Position numbers and translations under genes: made by a program
Assembly: GCF_005049285.1 (NCBI RefSeq)
Contig: NZ_SOSC01000003.1
Location: 62,001-126,000 of the forward strand
Length of the DNA: 64,000 nucleotides
Reading direction: 5' to 3'
Source of the DNA: Halorientalis salina
GTDB lineage: Archaea; Halobacteriota; Halobacteria; Halobacteriales; Haloarculaceae
Shown: positions 26,280-36,053 of the stretch, in pieces
Layout: each line of letters opens with the position of its first letter
How positions within the stretch are numbered: position 1 is the stretch's first letter
Notes under the pieces: generated by a model
Seen by the model: the letters and a program-made list of their open reading frames with translations, nothing else
What the model was told of the DNA's origin: nothing
Database searches by the model: none

Positions 26280-27644
26280 TCACAGAACGCCCATCGATAT
26301 GGAGAGCGTGATCAGGAGGAGTACGGCCGTCAGTACGACACCGCCAGCGAGTGGTTTGTTCTCCATGAGTTTCGACTGGAGCGGCATCTGCTCGTACTCC
26401 TGCCGGAACGCTCCGAGGTTCTCGTGATCGTAGAAGTACTTTTTCGAGAGCATGAACCGCTCCGTTTTGGCACACCCCGTACAGACGGGCGTTCCCTCTA
26501 GTCGCTCCGTCTCGATGTGTGATCCACAGTTGATGCTCCCACAGTTCGCACAGTACGTGTACGTGTCGGCAGCCGTGTCGTCACACTGGACACACCGGTG
26601 GATCCCGTTCTCGATGGTTGTCCGCGATGGACCGGCGTTGTAGTACTCGTAGGAGTAGCTGTAGTCGTGAAGCGTGACGGTCTGGCGGATCCGGGGCAGA
26701 TACACCGGATCGATCGCCTGTATCGAGATATCCGAGAGATTCGGCTCACACGTCTTGGTGTAGGTGACGTTGTTATCACCCGTGTACTCGACGGTCGTCG
26801 TCCGTTTCCGTCGGATCCGATCGACGGCCCAGTCCTTGTATTCGGTTTCCGTCTGACCGAAGCGGTGTGTCTCGACCGTGTCGAAGGTCTCGGCCAGCTG
26901 CTCCTGGTCGAGTTCGACTCGCCGTGTCATGTTGTCGGCCACGAGCTGGCTGATCGTGGGTTGTGCTTCCCGCGGCTGGCCACGGTCAGCTTGTAGCGTG
27001 AACCGGTCTGTCCCGCGTTCGCGATGGACCACACCGACGGATGTCTCGAACGTGGCGTCGGTGTCGGCGGTGATCTGTACCACCGGCTGGAAATCCACGC
27101 TAGCTGTCGGCTCCGGAACCGTATCGATCCCGATGTTCTCGACGTCCCGAAACGCGTCCCAGACCGGGCCGTGAACCCCTCGTGAGGGGTCGTACGGCCG
27201 GAGGGTTTCGTCACAGAGAATTTCGATCCGTCCGTTGTACAGATCGAGCCCGATCTCGTCGCCGATGCGGCGGAGGTCCGTCCCATCGAGGAGTTCGATC
27301 GTGTGCGGATCGTCGTTTGCACGAAGCTGGGTAGCGTACGCTTCGGCGGGGTTGGTGAACGTCCCGGTCGTTACGACCATTCCCCGCTTCGGTCCCTGAA
27401 ACGAGTAGGTCGCGACCGCCGAGTGGAGTTTCTGGACGACAGGGCGGCCAACGCTGGCTGTGTGTTTGCACTCGACGACGACGGCCTGGCGGGTCCCATC
27501 GACCACCTCTTCCATGAGGATGTCCCGCCCTTCGTCACTGGTCTTGGCGGATTGGCGTACGTTTTCGTAGCCGAGGTTCCGAAACACGTCCTCCATGAGA
27601 TCCTCGAACTCGAAGCCGGAGAGATCATCGAGAAGCTCAGCCAT
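26280..27644 (-). CDS. Membrane-anchored Mrr-like nuclease with zinc ribbon
   Basis: A 454-residue protein. The N-terminal Mrr-type PD-(D/E)XK domain carries FEDLMEDVFRNLGY and the catalytic set Asp41 ... Glu58-x-Lys60 (VVVECKH), followed by QKLHSAVATY and the GMVVTTGTFT strand. The middle (about 180-350) is an unrecognised beta-rich region. Then comes a Cys cluster (CVQCDD, YCANCGSINC, CTGC) typical of zinc ribbons, and a C-terminal transmembrane helix (about 432-452). Mrr domains cut modified or foreign DNA; tethering to the membrane suggests action near DNA entry. It is divergent from the MoxR/VWA pair. Confidence 0.85.
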   Translation of the reverse strand: MAELLDDLSGFEFEDLMEDVFRNLGYENVRQSAKTSDEGRDILMEEVVDGTRQAVVVECKHTASVGRPVVQKLHSAVATYSFQGPKRGMVVTTGTFTNPAEAYATQLRANDDPHTIELLDGTDLRRIGDEIGLDLYNGRIEILCDETLRPYDPSRGVHGPVWDAFRDVENIGIDTVPEPTASVDFQPVVQITADTDATFETSVGVVHRERGTDRFTLQADRGQPREAQPTISQLVADNMTRRVELDQEQLAETFDTVETHRFGQTETEYKDWAVDRIRRKRTTTVEYTGDNNVTYTKTCEPNLSDISIQAIDPVYLPRIRQTVTLHDYSYSYEYYNAGPSRTTIENGIHRCVQCDDTAADTYTYCANCGSINCGSHIETERLEGTPVCTGCAKTERFMLSKKYFYDHENLGAFRQEYEQMPLQSKLMENKPLAGGVVLTAVLLLITLSISMGVL

Positions 27645-27926
27645 ACGAGACAGCCATAGGTGACAGTGTATCCATGTATTGACTCGATTCCATTTCTAGC
27701 CAAGAATAAGTACGATAGTCAAGGGATTTATGCTTTCCAAGGCCAAAACTCACTCGAACGAGTACATGCACACACGCGCTGGGGGAGCCGATGATCGCTC
27801 GTCGCTCCAGGCAGCCAGGAGGCGCCCGCGAGGACGACTCCCGGTGTCGGCCAGTGGAACCTTCCAGGGCAGGCACCGATCAACGTGGTCCACCATCCAG
27901 GCCAGCACCAGTATCTAGACGGTAAC

Positions 27927-29234
27927 ATGTCCGATCCCCCATCCTCACAGTCCGAGACAGACCAGGAACGCGCTGGCGAGTCACAACCCGACACGGACGA
28001 CAGCGGGGACGCTGGGGCTGCACAACTCACGTCGGATATCCTGGCGTTCGTCGACTATGCAAAAGCGTCGACCTATTACCCAGAGGAGGGGGCACACGGC
28101 CGTCTGCAGTCGGAGGGAGATCGCCCAGCCCCGTTCGGGAGATGGGTCTCCCGTGGCTGGATCACGGACGATGGCGGACTGCAACGCATGGGCGTGTCGC
28201 TACTCACGACGTGGCAACGATCCGATGACGCTGCCGACAAACTCGCCGAACTGGACCCGACGCAGTTTCTCGAGTGGGTACAGCAACACGGTGCGGTGGC
28301 GACCGTCCGGGAGTCGGGGACGGACGAGCGTATCGAGGCCCCACCGGACGCCACGGCCGACACGTACAAGGGACTCACAGTCCGGGCGACGGTCCCCGAC
28401 GAACTGACCGTGCCGACCGGCCACGAGACCTACTACGAGCGGCCGGTCCGTGCCGGCAAGACAGAACTCGACGTCATGGCCCACGCCCTGAAACACGGGA
28501 ACCATCTCGACCTGAAAGGAGAGACGGGGACGGGCAAATCCGAGTCGATCCTGCATCTCGCCGAGCAGGTGAACGTCGGCGTCGAGCAGGTGAACTTCTC
28601 GGAAGAGGTTCGGATGTCGTATCTCCTGGGCCATTACGAGGTGTACAGTCACGACGGCGCGACGGAGATGCAGTGGGTCGACGGGGTGCTCACCAAGTGC
28701 ATGCGGTACGGCGGCTGGTTCGTCGCCGACGAGCACGACATGATCTCCGGAGACGTCTCCTCGCTGCTGCACTCCGCGACCGAGAAAGGGGACGCTGTCG
28801 TCACGATACCGGAGAAAGGCGAGACGATCACCGTCCACGAGGACTTCCGGTTTATCGGCACACGGAACATCAACTACGCCGGCTCGAACCAGCTCAACAA
28901 GGCCTACGAGAGCCGGCTCCATAGTCTCCGGTTCGAGTACCTGGACCAGCATCAGGAAGTCGAGATCGTCCTGGAGGAAGTCGATCTGTCCTCGACCAGG
29001 CGGGTGGACGTCCGGCAGGTCGTCGAGATCGGTCGAGAACTCCGGGACGCGTATCTGGACGGGGCGTTGCCGAAGCCGATCACGTTACGATCGATGATAC
29101 GGGCCGCGGAGTTCTTAGAAGACGGCTTCATGCGCCCGAAGGAGGCCGCGAAGACGGCCTACGTCGACCGGTTCCCCGAACAGTCGGGCCACCGGAGCTC
29201 CGTCGAAACGACCATCGAAACCTACGGGGGATAA
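27927..29234 (+). CDS. MoxR/CbbQ-like AAA+ ATPase
   Basis: A 435-residue protein started at ATG 27927. A unique N-terminal region of about 150 residues precedes the AAA+ core: Walker A GETGTGKS (198-205, Lys204), Walker B FVADEHD, sensor-1 FIGTRNINYAG and an Arg-finger-like YESRL. The core resembles NorQ/CbbQ/GvpN members of the MoxR clade, which remodel partner enzymes through VWA-domain adaptors. Exactly such an adaptor follows after 2 bases. The N-terminal region (WQRSDDAADKLAELD) is unfamiliar and may give substrate specificity. Confidence 0.88.
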   Translation: MSDPPSSQSETDQERAGESQPDTDDSGDAGAAQLTSDILAFVDYAKASTYYPEEGAHGRLQSEGDRPAPFGRWVSRGWITDDGGLQRMGVSLLTTWQRSDDAADKLAELDPTQFLEWVQQHGAVATVRESGTDERIEAPPDATADTYKGLTVRATVPDELTVPTGHETYYERPVRAGKTELDVMAHALKHGNHLDLKGETGTGKSESILHLAEQVNVGVEQVNFSEEVRMSYLLGHYEVYSHDGATEMQWVDGVLTKCMRYGGWFVADEHDMISGDVSSLLHSATEKGDAVVTIPEKGETITVHEDFRFIGTRNINYAGSNQLNKAYESRLHSLRFEYLDQHQEVEIVLEEVDLSSTRRVDVRQVVEIGRELRDAYLDGALPKPITLRSMIRAAEFLEDGFMRPKEAAKTAYVDRFPEQSGHRSSVETTIETYGG

Positions 29235-29236
29235 CC

Positions 29237-31270
29237 GTGCCATCCCCGTTTCACTCCGAGGAGTCCGCCACGGGCGAGGAGCAGGCGGTCCCCTTCGAGG
29301 AGCCACCCCGACGCGCCGACCGCCGCCGTGCCCACCTCGACAGGCTGGCGAAGATCAGCACCAGCACGTCAATTCAGGTCCGTCTCGGTGACCACACGCG
29401 GAACAGACGGCTGCAGGACGGCCACCGCATCGACGTGCCGTCCGATCCGATCGAGCAGTCGGTCTCGGATCTCTCGCCGCCGGTGTGGCACCTCGTCGAA
29501 CAGGAGACGCTGACCTTCCACGGCATCGGGCACCTCAGGTGGACGGACTTCGACGCCTACCGGCGCTACAGCGAACAGTGTCTGGCGATCGACCGCGAGA
29601 CGGCGGCGTCCGGTCCCGACCTCGCCGCGCTCTACCGGTTCCTGTTCAACGCGGGCGAGGACGCCTGTATCGACGCGTTCCTCGACAGCGAGTTCGACCT
29701 GCGCGACGAACTGATACTGAGTTACGAGAACCTGGTCGCGCCCGTCCGGGAGCGCCACTGTCTCAACGCGGTCGAGGCCATCGGGTTCGGCCTGCTGGAC
29801 CACGGCTTCTACGACTCGGGGGTCTGGCAGTCGGTACTCGACGGCGATATCGGGGTCGTCGACCGGGTGCCCGAGCCCGACGCCGGGCGGCTCTCGGCGT
29901 TCGTCGGCGGCGTCGTCGCCAGCGACGCGTCCGTCGGGCGGTTCGACGACCGGATCGAGAGCCTCATGGCCGAGGCGGTGACCGAACCGGACGGCACCGA
30001 ACGGGCCGAACTGTTCTTCGAGTTCGCCCAGCACGTCCACGAGTCGCTCTCGGACGCCGAGGTTCCCGAGACCGGCATCAGGAGCGATTTCTCGGTCGGG
30101 ATCGGCCAGCAGGCGACCCCGAACGCGGCCCGGTCGACAGGGCGGTCCAGTGGGACCGACTCACCAGACGGGCGAGGAGAGACCGAGCGTTCGGGCGACC
30201 GCGACGCCGGCGACGAGGACCGGGATGCCACGGAACTCCTCGAAGACCTGTGTGACGGGTCCGACGGCGACACGGACGAACCAGAGCGGACACCGGATGG
30301 TGAGACGGACGAACAGGAGCGGGCGCCGGACGACGACAGGACCGACCGAGACACCGCGCCCGACCACGATCCGGTCACGTTCGAGACGTACACGTCGGTC
30401 GACACCGACGAGTACGAGGACACGCTCGAAGAGCACCGTCAGGCGACCAGGCGGGATCGGAACCGCGGCGACGACGCGACGGGCGAAAAGCAGGTCACCC
30501 ACTCGTTTTCCGGCCTCGACGATGGGATCACGGTCCCGACCGACTGGTCGCGGACTGATATCACGATCAACGAGATCAACGAGTGTGAGCGACAGGCCCA
30601 GTCGATCGCCCGTATTCTTCGGGCGACACTCCAGCAGGAGCGAACCAGCAGTCGCCGCTACGGCACGGAGCGGGGTCGACTCGAATCCTCCCAGCTCCCC
30701 TACGCCGTGACGGGTCGCAGGAACGTCCGCTCGGAGATGCAGGATAGCGACGAGAAAGCGTACTCGGTCCAGTTCGTCCTCGATCGCTCGATCTCGATGC
30801 GTGGGAGTGCGATCAAACACGCCCAGCGCGCAGTGTACCAGCTGGGACTGGGGCTCTCTACCGTCGGTGTCGACGTCTCGTTGCTTTCGGTGTACCGGAA
30901 CATCCCGCACCTCGAGGTCCCGTTCGGGGCAGACATCTCCACGCATCGGAACCGGCTGTTTTCGGCAAAGACGCGGGGAGGGACCCCGCTATCACACTGT
31001 CTCGCCTTCGCCCAGTCCGAACTGCTCGACGGGGAGTTCGACAACCACCTGATCCTCGTCGTAACCGACGGCTATCCCGACCACGAAGAAGCCTATCGGG
31101 AGTGCGTCGCCTCGCTCTCGGTCCCGGTGTACGGCGTCTACATCGACGAATCCACGGACCGCCACGGCGACCACGACAAGTACTTCGACTCGGTTCGGTA
31201 CGCGACACCGGAGACGATCGACGACCGGTGTCGGGAGTTGTGTTACGACTTCGTCAACCACGTCGGTTGA
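29237..31270 (+). CDS. VWA-domain protein (CbbO/NorD-like partner of MoxR)
   Basis: A 677-residue protein with GTG start 2 bases after the AAA+ gene. The N-terminal 290 residues are helical. A long Asp/Glu/Arg/Thr-rich disordered linker (about 300-420) follows, then a VWA domain at about 505-670 with an intact MIDAS: DRSIS (Asp516, Ser518, Ser520), GGTPLSH and VVTDGYPD. MoxR-VWA pairs act as chaperone-like activators of metalloenzymes and also occur in conflict systems with a third effector component. No metabolic target enzyme is adjacent; the only neighbours are nucleases. Confidence 0.85.
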   Translation: MPSPFHSEESATGEEQAVPFEEPPRRADRRRAHLDRLAKISTSTSIQVRLGDHTRNRRLQDGHRIDVPSDPIEQSVSDLSPPVWHLVEQETLTFHGIGHLRWTDFDAYRRYSEQCLAIDRETAASGPDLAALYRFLFNAGEDACIDAFLDSEFDLRDELILSYENLVAPVRERHCLNAVEAIGFGLLDHGFYDSGVWQSVLDGDIGVVDRVPEPDAGRLSAFVGGVVASDASVGRFDDRIESLMAEAVTEPDGTERAELFFEFAQHVHESLSDAEVPETGIRSDFSVGIGQQATPNAARSTGRSSGTDSPDGRGETERSGDRDAGDEDRDATELLEDLCDGSDGDTDEPERTPDGETDEQERAPDDDRTDRDTAPDHDPVTFETYTSVDTDEYEDTLEEHRQATRRDRNRGDDATGEKQVTHSFSGLDDGITVPTDWSRTDITINEINECERQAQSIARILRATLQQERTSSRRYGTERGRLESSQLPYAVTGRRNVRSEMQDSDEKAYSVQFVLDRSISMRGSAIKHAQRAVYQLGLGLSTVGVDVSLLSVYRNIPHLEVPFGADISTHRNRLFSAKTRGGTPLSHCLAFAQSELLDGEFDNHLILVVTDGYPDHEEAYRECVASLSVPVYGVYIDESTDRHGDHDKYFDSVRYATPETIDDRCRELCYDFVNHVG

Positions 31271-31449
31271 AGTCAGCTAGAGACGCCCCGACAGTCGATG
31301 CGTCGTCCGCCGTGGGTGAGAAGTCCCTCGGACTGTGTCCCGGGTTACCATAATGGACTGACTCCGCAACACATATTACGAGCAGTCGCATACCCAAGAT
31401 TGCCTCGCAGACACAGTCGGTCGACGTGTGTCCGAGCGCGAACATATCA

Positions 31450-31523
31450 AGTCCATTGGGGTAGCTGGCCAATCCTGTTGCCTTCTGGGGGCAACGACCC
31501 TGGTTCGAATCCAGGATGGACTA
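31450..31523 (+). tRNA. tRNA-Gln (anticodon CTG)
   Basis: A 74-base cloverleaf without encoded CCA. Acceptor arms AGTCCAT and ATGGACT pair over 7 bp with discriminator A (31523). T arm is CCTGG-TTCGAAT-CCAGG. The anticodon arm TTGCC/GGCAA encloses the loop TTCTGGG, so the anticodon is CTG (decodes CAG). The D arm fits with GGGT/ATCC pairs and one extra base. No intron is present. tRNA 3' ends are common integration targets, but no direct repeat of the 3' end was found in the window. Confidence 0.9.
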
Positions 31524-31607
31524 TTCTTCCGCCAAATCTCGCGCTCGTAGCTTTGCTGTCACGGGGTAGATACCTACTTTCATAGGCATGCACTGAGAGA
31601 GTCGACC

Positions 31608-32876
31608 ATGACCAGTGCGGCCGCTCGGTTGACGGAACCGCACGTCCTCGCCCACACGAAGCAGCGGCTCTTCCCGGACGACGACGCCGAGAACACGTAT
31701 GCGGTCGTCGACACGCAGTTCGCCCAGGACAACTGGATCGACGCTCGGGAGATCGACGACCGGGTTCAGGACCAGCTGGCTCCGTTCAATCACGTTCGAC
31801 TCGGTTCGGGGTATCCCGACCTCGTCGGCGTTCGGCCACTCGACAACGACGTCCTCGCCGTCGATCGGGTTGGCGAGGAACCACCGCTGATTGCTATCGA
31901 GGCGAAGGGGTACACCGGCACCCAGCGCCCGGACGTCGAACGAGGCATCGTCCAGGCCTACGATCGGCTCGACGAAGCGAACGTCGCCTTCCTCGCCGCT
32001 CCGGCACAGTCACTCACGCAAGGCGCCCGAACGCTCGCTCGGGAACTCAACGTCGGCATTCTGGCCGTCGACAGTCGTGGGACAGTCGCCACCGAGTTGG
32101 AACCGCGAGTCGTGGGCAACCGGACGTCGACCGAGGCCTCGGCGATACGGTTCCAGGCCAGTGCCCAGGGTGTCGCGGACAAGAACTTCGGCCTCAACCA
32201 CCCGAAGAACTACCTCGCGTATCCGCTCGCGGTGTACCACGATGCCACGACAGTGGACCTCCTCGCAGAGCGAGTGGTGAAGGCGACGGACGCCGCACGG
32301 ACTGGCGCGGCGTTTCTCGACCTGATTAGCGTGGAGCCAGACGGGGTTCGGTTACGGCCACTCGGTCGCGAAGTCGTCCGGTTCGCGCTCCGGGAGTACG
32401 GGTCGGTCGATGCGGCACTCGACGCCTTCGAGGACTGGAAACGGTCGCGGAAACGGTTCTGTGACCTGGCTCCGTTGTGGGGACAACTGGCCCGCCGGGT
32501 CGTCTACGAGTATCCCGCCACGCAGTTGCTGGTCGAAGAACTCCAGACGATGCACGACGACGGAATCGTGGAACCGACCATCGTCGACCTCGTCGAGTAT
32601 CTCCACAGACAGCATCCGACGTTCACGATCGAGTTGTTCGTCCGGGGAACCGACGACGTCCGCCAACGGGTCCTCGATGCCGACGGTGAATTGCGAACAC
32701 CGACGCTCGAGGACGGTGACGTCTATCACTCACCGACGGTGTTCCAGCTGAAGACGATGCTCTATCACGCCGGCGTCCTGACCACCACCGGAACCGAACC
32801 GGCGAACCTCGACCCGTGTGAGGACGAGTGGGCCCTCCGAGAACCGCTCGATTCCGTGACCTCTCCGACCGATTAG
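31608..32876 (+). CDS. PD-(D/E)XK nuclease-like protein next to tRNA-Gln
   Basis: A 422-residue protein. Residues 66-102 carry GSGYPDLVGV (Pro70, Asp71) and LIAIEAKGY (Glu98-x-Lys100), the core of a PD-(D/E)XK nuclease, followed by QAYDRLDEANVAFLAAP, typical of restriction-type nucleases. The C-terminal 250 residues are helical with winged-helix character and an acidic tail. It lies 84 bases downstream of tRNA-Gln, a typical place for mobile-element cargo. No methyltransferase is beside it. A lone or plasmid/virus-derived nuclease is likely. Confidence 0.72.
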   Translation: MTSAAARLTEPHVLAHTKQRLFPDDDAENTYAVVDTQFAQDNWIDAREIDDRVQDQLAPFNHVRLGSGYPDLVGVRPLDNDVLAVDRVGEEPPLIAIEAKGYTGTQRPDVERGIVQAYDRLDEANVAFLAAPAQSLTQGARTLARELNVGILAVDSRGTVATELEPRVVGNRTSTEASAIRFQASAQGVADKNFGLNHPKNYLAYPLAVYHDATTVDLLAERVVKATDAARTGAAFLDLISVEPDGVRLRPLGREVVRFALREYGSVDAALDAFEDWKRSRKRFCDLAPLWGQLARRVVYEYPATQLLVEELQTMHDDGIVEPTIVDLVEYLHRQHPTFTIELFVRGTDDVRQRVLDADGELRTPTLEDGDVYHSPTVFQLKTMLYHAGVLTTTGTEPANLDPCEDEWALREPLDSVTSPTD

Positions 32877-33228
32877 CGGTGGGAGGTTCCATCCGACCCC
32901 ACTCGCCTAATCGTCGATGGACAGGGAGTTCTCCGCTCATTCGAGCAACTCGAGTGAGTGGCACCGTCAGCCACGCCGCCGGCACGAAGTGCGGCCGCGA
33001 CACCGGCTGAACGCCTGCCTAGCAGTACGATCAGTCACCGTCTCGGCGACGAACTCTTTACCGGGCTCGGTCACGCCGGTGATCGCACTGACGGAATACT
33101 GCGTGGTGAATCAGATTCGAGCCCAGACGGGCGTCGACACCGAGGTCATCGTGGTCGGTGACCAGACAACCATCGGGTGAGAACACAGACAGTACAGCCG
33201 AGTCTGATGTGGCTTGCATATTTTTGTC
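32877..33228. other. Gene-free stretch of 352 bases, possible gene remnant
   Basis: The plus frame ending at 33180 carries about 48 residues with normal haloarchaeal composition at its end (VTPVIALTEYCVVNQIR...), but no start context, promoter or recognisable family. It may be the remains of a gene. No RNA gene or repeat is seen. Confidence 0.4.
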
Positions 33229-35967
33229 TCACTTCGCGTTCCGTGATTCGAAGAGCCGGGTATTCAGCGCGGCTATGACCACGTTGAGCAGGAGGAACAC
33301 GACGAATCCGATGGCGATCCATCCCCACTCGACGAGAGTGAGGGGAACGACCTCGAAGAAGTCGTGAAGCGGCGTGTAGAGGACGGCCAGGTGGACGAGC
33401 AGCGACACGCCGATCGCACCGACGAGCCATAGATTCGAGCGAAGCGGCTGGTCGTACCGTGAACGGATGACCTGGATGCGGATCAACTCGACGACGACGA
33501 TAAACGTAAACAGGAGCGACTGCGCGCGGAGGAGCGACCCTGTGCGGTCGAGAGCGTAAAAGAACAGACCCAGGCCAGTCACTGCTAACAGGAGCGCGAT
33601 CGTCAGTATCGACACGAGCACGCGGGTGTTGATCACCCCTTCGTCGGTGGGTCGCGGGGGGCGATCCATGAGTCCAGCTGCGTGTGGGTCGGCTCCCAGC
33701 GCGAGCGCGGGCAGCGTGTCCGCGACGAGATTGATCCAGAGGATCAGTATCGGCGTCAAAATCAACGCTTGTGACGTCCCCGAGAACTGTGCTGGGAAGA
33801 GGAGACTCCCGAGCAACACACCGAGAAACACCACCAGTACCTCCCCGGTGTTGGTCGAGACGAGGTAGTTGACGAACTTGCGGACGTTCTCGAAGATGCC
33901 CCGCCCCTCCTGGATCGCGTCACGAATCGTGGCGAAGTTGTCGTCCTGCAGAATCATATCGGACGCCTGGCGGGCAACGTCGGTGCCGCGCTCTCCCATT
34001 GCCACGCCGACGTCGGCCTGCGTGAGTGCGGGGGCGTCGTTGACGCCATCGCCCGTCATCACGACGGTGTGTCCGTTATCCTGGAGCGCGTTCAGGATGC
34101 GGACCTTGTGCTCCGGCGTCACTCGGGCGAACACGTCGACATCTTCGATCGTGTGCCGCAGCTCGTCGGCGGAGTGTTCGGTGACGTCACTCCCGGTGCG
34201 TGCACCGTCGGGGTCGAGCCCGATCTCTTCGCCGACGGCCTGGGCCGTCGTGAGATTGTCCCCAGTCGCTAAGACGGTTCGAACGCCAGCCGACCGGCAG
34301 TCGGCGATTGCGTCTTCGACTTCCGCTCGGGGTGGGTCGAACATTCCTTGCAGCCCGAGAAACACCATCTCGTCCTCTATCTGCTCCGCGTCAGCCGAGG
34401 GGTCCCCGACGGGCTTCGACGCGAACCCCAGTACTCGGAGCGCGTCCGCTGCGAACGAGTGCGTGTGGTCGAGGATTTCCCGCCGCTTGTCGTCGGTGAG
34501 TTCCCGTCTGTCGCCATCCTCGAGGACAGCGTCGCATCGGTCCAGAACGGTTTCCGGTGCGCCCTTCATGTAGGCCGTCGACTGGCCGTCGTCGACGACG
34601 ACGGTCATCCGCTTTCGCTCCGAGGAGAACTGGATCTCTCGGACCCGCTCGCCGGTCGAGTCGACACCCGCGTCGTCCGCGACTCGCTGGAGGGCGATTT
34701 CAGTCGGCTCGCCGCGATACTCGTCGTCGTCCGTTCGCTCCACGTTGTTGCAGCGGGCCCCACATCGCAACAGCGGGGCGAGGTCTGGTCCGTCCGCCTG
34801 ATTGCCGTCAGCAACAAGCTGCGGGGCAGCACCGCTGCCGTTCGCTGCGTTCGAGGGCGGCTCAGACAGGTCAACGACGGACCCCGAGGCGTAGAGCCGC
34901 GTCACTGTCATCCGGTTTTCCGTGACAGTGCCAGTCTTGTCGCTGACGATAACGTCGACCGATCCGAGACTCTCGACGACGGGAAGCCGCCTGACCAGCG
35001 CATTCCGGTCGACCATCTCCCGTGCGCCCAGCGCCAGTGTGAACGTCACGACTGCGGGCAATCCCTCCGGGACACCCGCGACGGCGAGGGTGATCCCGAC
35101 GAGAAGAATCACAACTGGTTCTGTCGCCGTGAACAGGAACTGCACAGCGACGACCAGGACGATCAACGAAACGACGAGTCCCCCAATCTGCGTTCCGAGC
35201 TGCTCGACCTCGGACTGGAACGGCGTTTGCCGGTCGTCAGCCTCCTCCAGCTGGGTGGCGATCCCACCGACCGCCGTCTCCATGCCGGTCTCGACGACGA
35301 TCGCTCTGCCCCGGCCCTTCACAACAGTCGTGTTCTTGTAAACCACGTTGTGGCGCTCGGCCAGTGGCGTGTCTTCGTCTACGGTCCCGGGTTCCTTCCT
35401 GACGGGCGCACTCTCGCCGGTGAGTGGGGACTCGTTCGTCCGCAATTCGTCAGCCTCCAGCACTCGGGCATCCGCCGGAACCGCATCTCCCTGTTCGAGG
35501 TAGACGACGTCTCCGGGGACGACCTGTTCGGCATCGATGACCTGTTTTCGTCCGTCACGGAGCACGGTCGCGTCCGGACTGGTGAGTTGACGAAGTGCTT
35601 CGATGGACCGGGAGGCCTGGTAATCCTGGACGAATCCGAACAACCCGTTGGCACCGATGATGAGGGTGATGAACGCCGCCTCGGTGTAATTGGGGTGGCC
35701 GCCAGGAACGAACCCGACACCGAGTGACAGGAGCGCGGCCACGACGAGGAGATAGATGAGCGGGTCACGGAACTGTGAGACGAGCAGGTCCAGAACCGAC
35801 GTTCGTGCAGCGTCGTGGATGTCATTCGCACCGTACTCCGAAAGCCGGCGATCCGCTTGGTCAGACGAGAGTCCCTTCGGGTCGGTCGCTACTGCCGAGA
35901 AGACGTCGTCAATCGGCGTCGCGTGCCAGGGTTCCGCGCGAGTCCGGTCTACATCTGAATCAGTCAT
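33229..35967 (-). CDS. P-type cation-transporting ATPase (type II, Ca2+-ATPase-like)
   Basis: A 912-residue pump. Cation_ATPase_N domain (EPWHATPIDDVFSAV), actuator motif PLTGES, M4 motif VAGVPEGLP as in SERCA/PMR1-type pumps, phosphorylation site SDKTGTVT, nucleotide site MKGAPE, hinge TGDGVNDAPAL, and six C-terminal helices. PEGLP favours Ca2+ (or Na+) over heavy metals. It should export cations across the cytoplasmic membrane using ATP. Next to it upstream lies a stress-protein fragment, so the setting is disturbed. Confidence 0.92.
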   Translation of the reverse strand: MTDSDVDRTRAEPWHATPIDDVFSAVATDPKGLSSDQADRRLSEYGANDIHDAARTSVLDLLVSQFRDPLIYLLVVAALLSLGVGFVPGGHPNYTEAAFITLIIGANGLFGFVQDYQASRSIEALRQLTSPDATVLRDGRKQVIDAEQVVPGDVVYLEQGDAVPADARVLEADELRTNESPLTGESAPVRKEPGTVDEDTPLAERHNVVYKNTTVVKGRGRAIVVETGMETAVGGIATQLEEADDRQTPFQSEVEQLGTQIGGLVVSLIVLVVAVQFLFTATEPVVILLVGITLAVAGVPEGLPAVVTFTLALGAREMVDRNALVRRLPVVESLGSVDVIVSDKTGTVTENRMTVTRLYASGSVVDLSEPPSNAANGSGAAPQLVADGNQADGPDLAPLLRCGARCNNVERTDDDEYRGEPTEIALQRVADDAGVDSTGERVREIQFSSERKRMTVVVDDGQSTAYMKGAPETVLDRCDAVLEDGDRRELTDDKRREILDHTHSFAADALRVLGFASKPVGDPSADAEQIEDEMVFLGLQGMFDPPRAEVEDAIADCRSAGVRTVLATGDNLTTAQAVGEEIGLDPDGARTGSDVTEHSADELRHTIEDVDVFARVTPEHKVRILNALQDNGHTVVMTGDGVNDAPALTQADVGVAMGERGTDVARQASDMILQDDNFATIRDAIQEGRGIFENVRKFVNYLVSTNTGEVLVVFLGVLLGSLLFPAQFSGTSQALILTPILILWINLVADTLPALALGADPHAAGLMDRPPRPTDEGVINTRVLVSILTIALLLAVTGLGLFFYALDRTGSLLRAQSLLFTFIVVVELIRIQVIRSRYDQPLRSNLWLVGAIGVSLLVHLAVLYTPLHDFFEVVPLTLVEWGWIAIGFVVFLLLNVVIAALNTRLFESRNAK

Positions 35968-36053
35968 ACTGTCGAAACCTTCCTGTTAGGGCGCCACTGC
36001 ATACGGCTCCGTTCTCTCTCCGGGCTTGTGCGACTCCGGCCCCCAAGTGTATT

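Noticed and set aside
27766-27918. 50-codon frame ahead of the MoxR gene
   Set aside because: Arg/Ser-rich composition looks like non-coding GC-rich sequence and the frame stops 9 bases before the real start; TATA spacing does not favour it.
31450-31523. Partial copies of the tRNA-Gln 3' end as attachment sites
   Set aside because: I looked for repeats of the T-arm/acceptor sequence elsewhere in the window and saw none; an integration site is therefore not demonstrated.
32917-33180. 87-codon plus-strand frame after the PD-(D/E)XK nuclease
   Set aside because: N-terminal half is atypical and no start, promoter or family is recognisable; kept only as a possible remnant.
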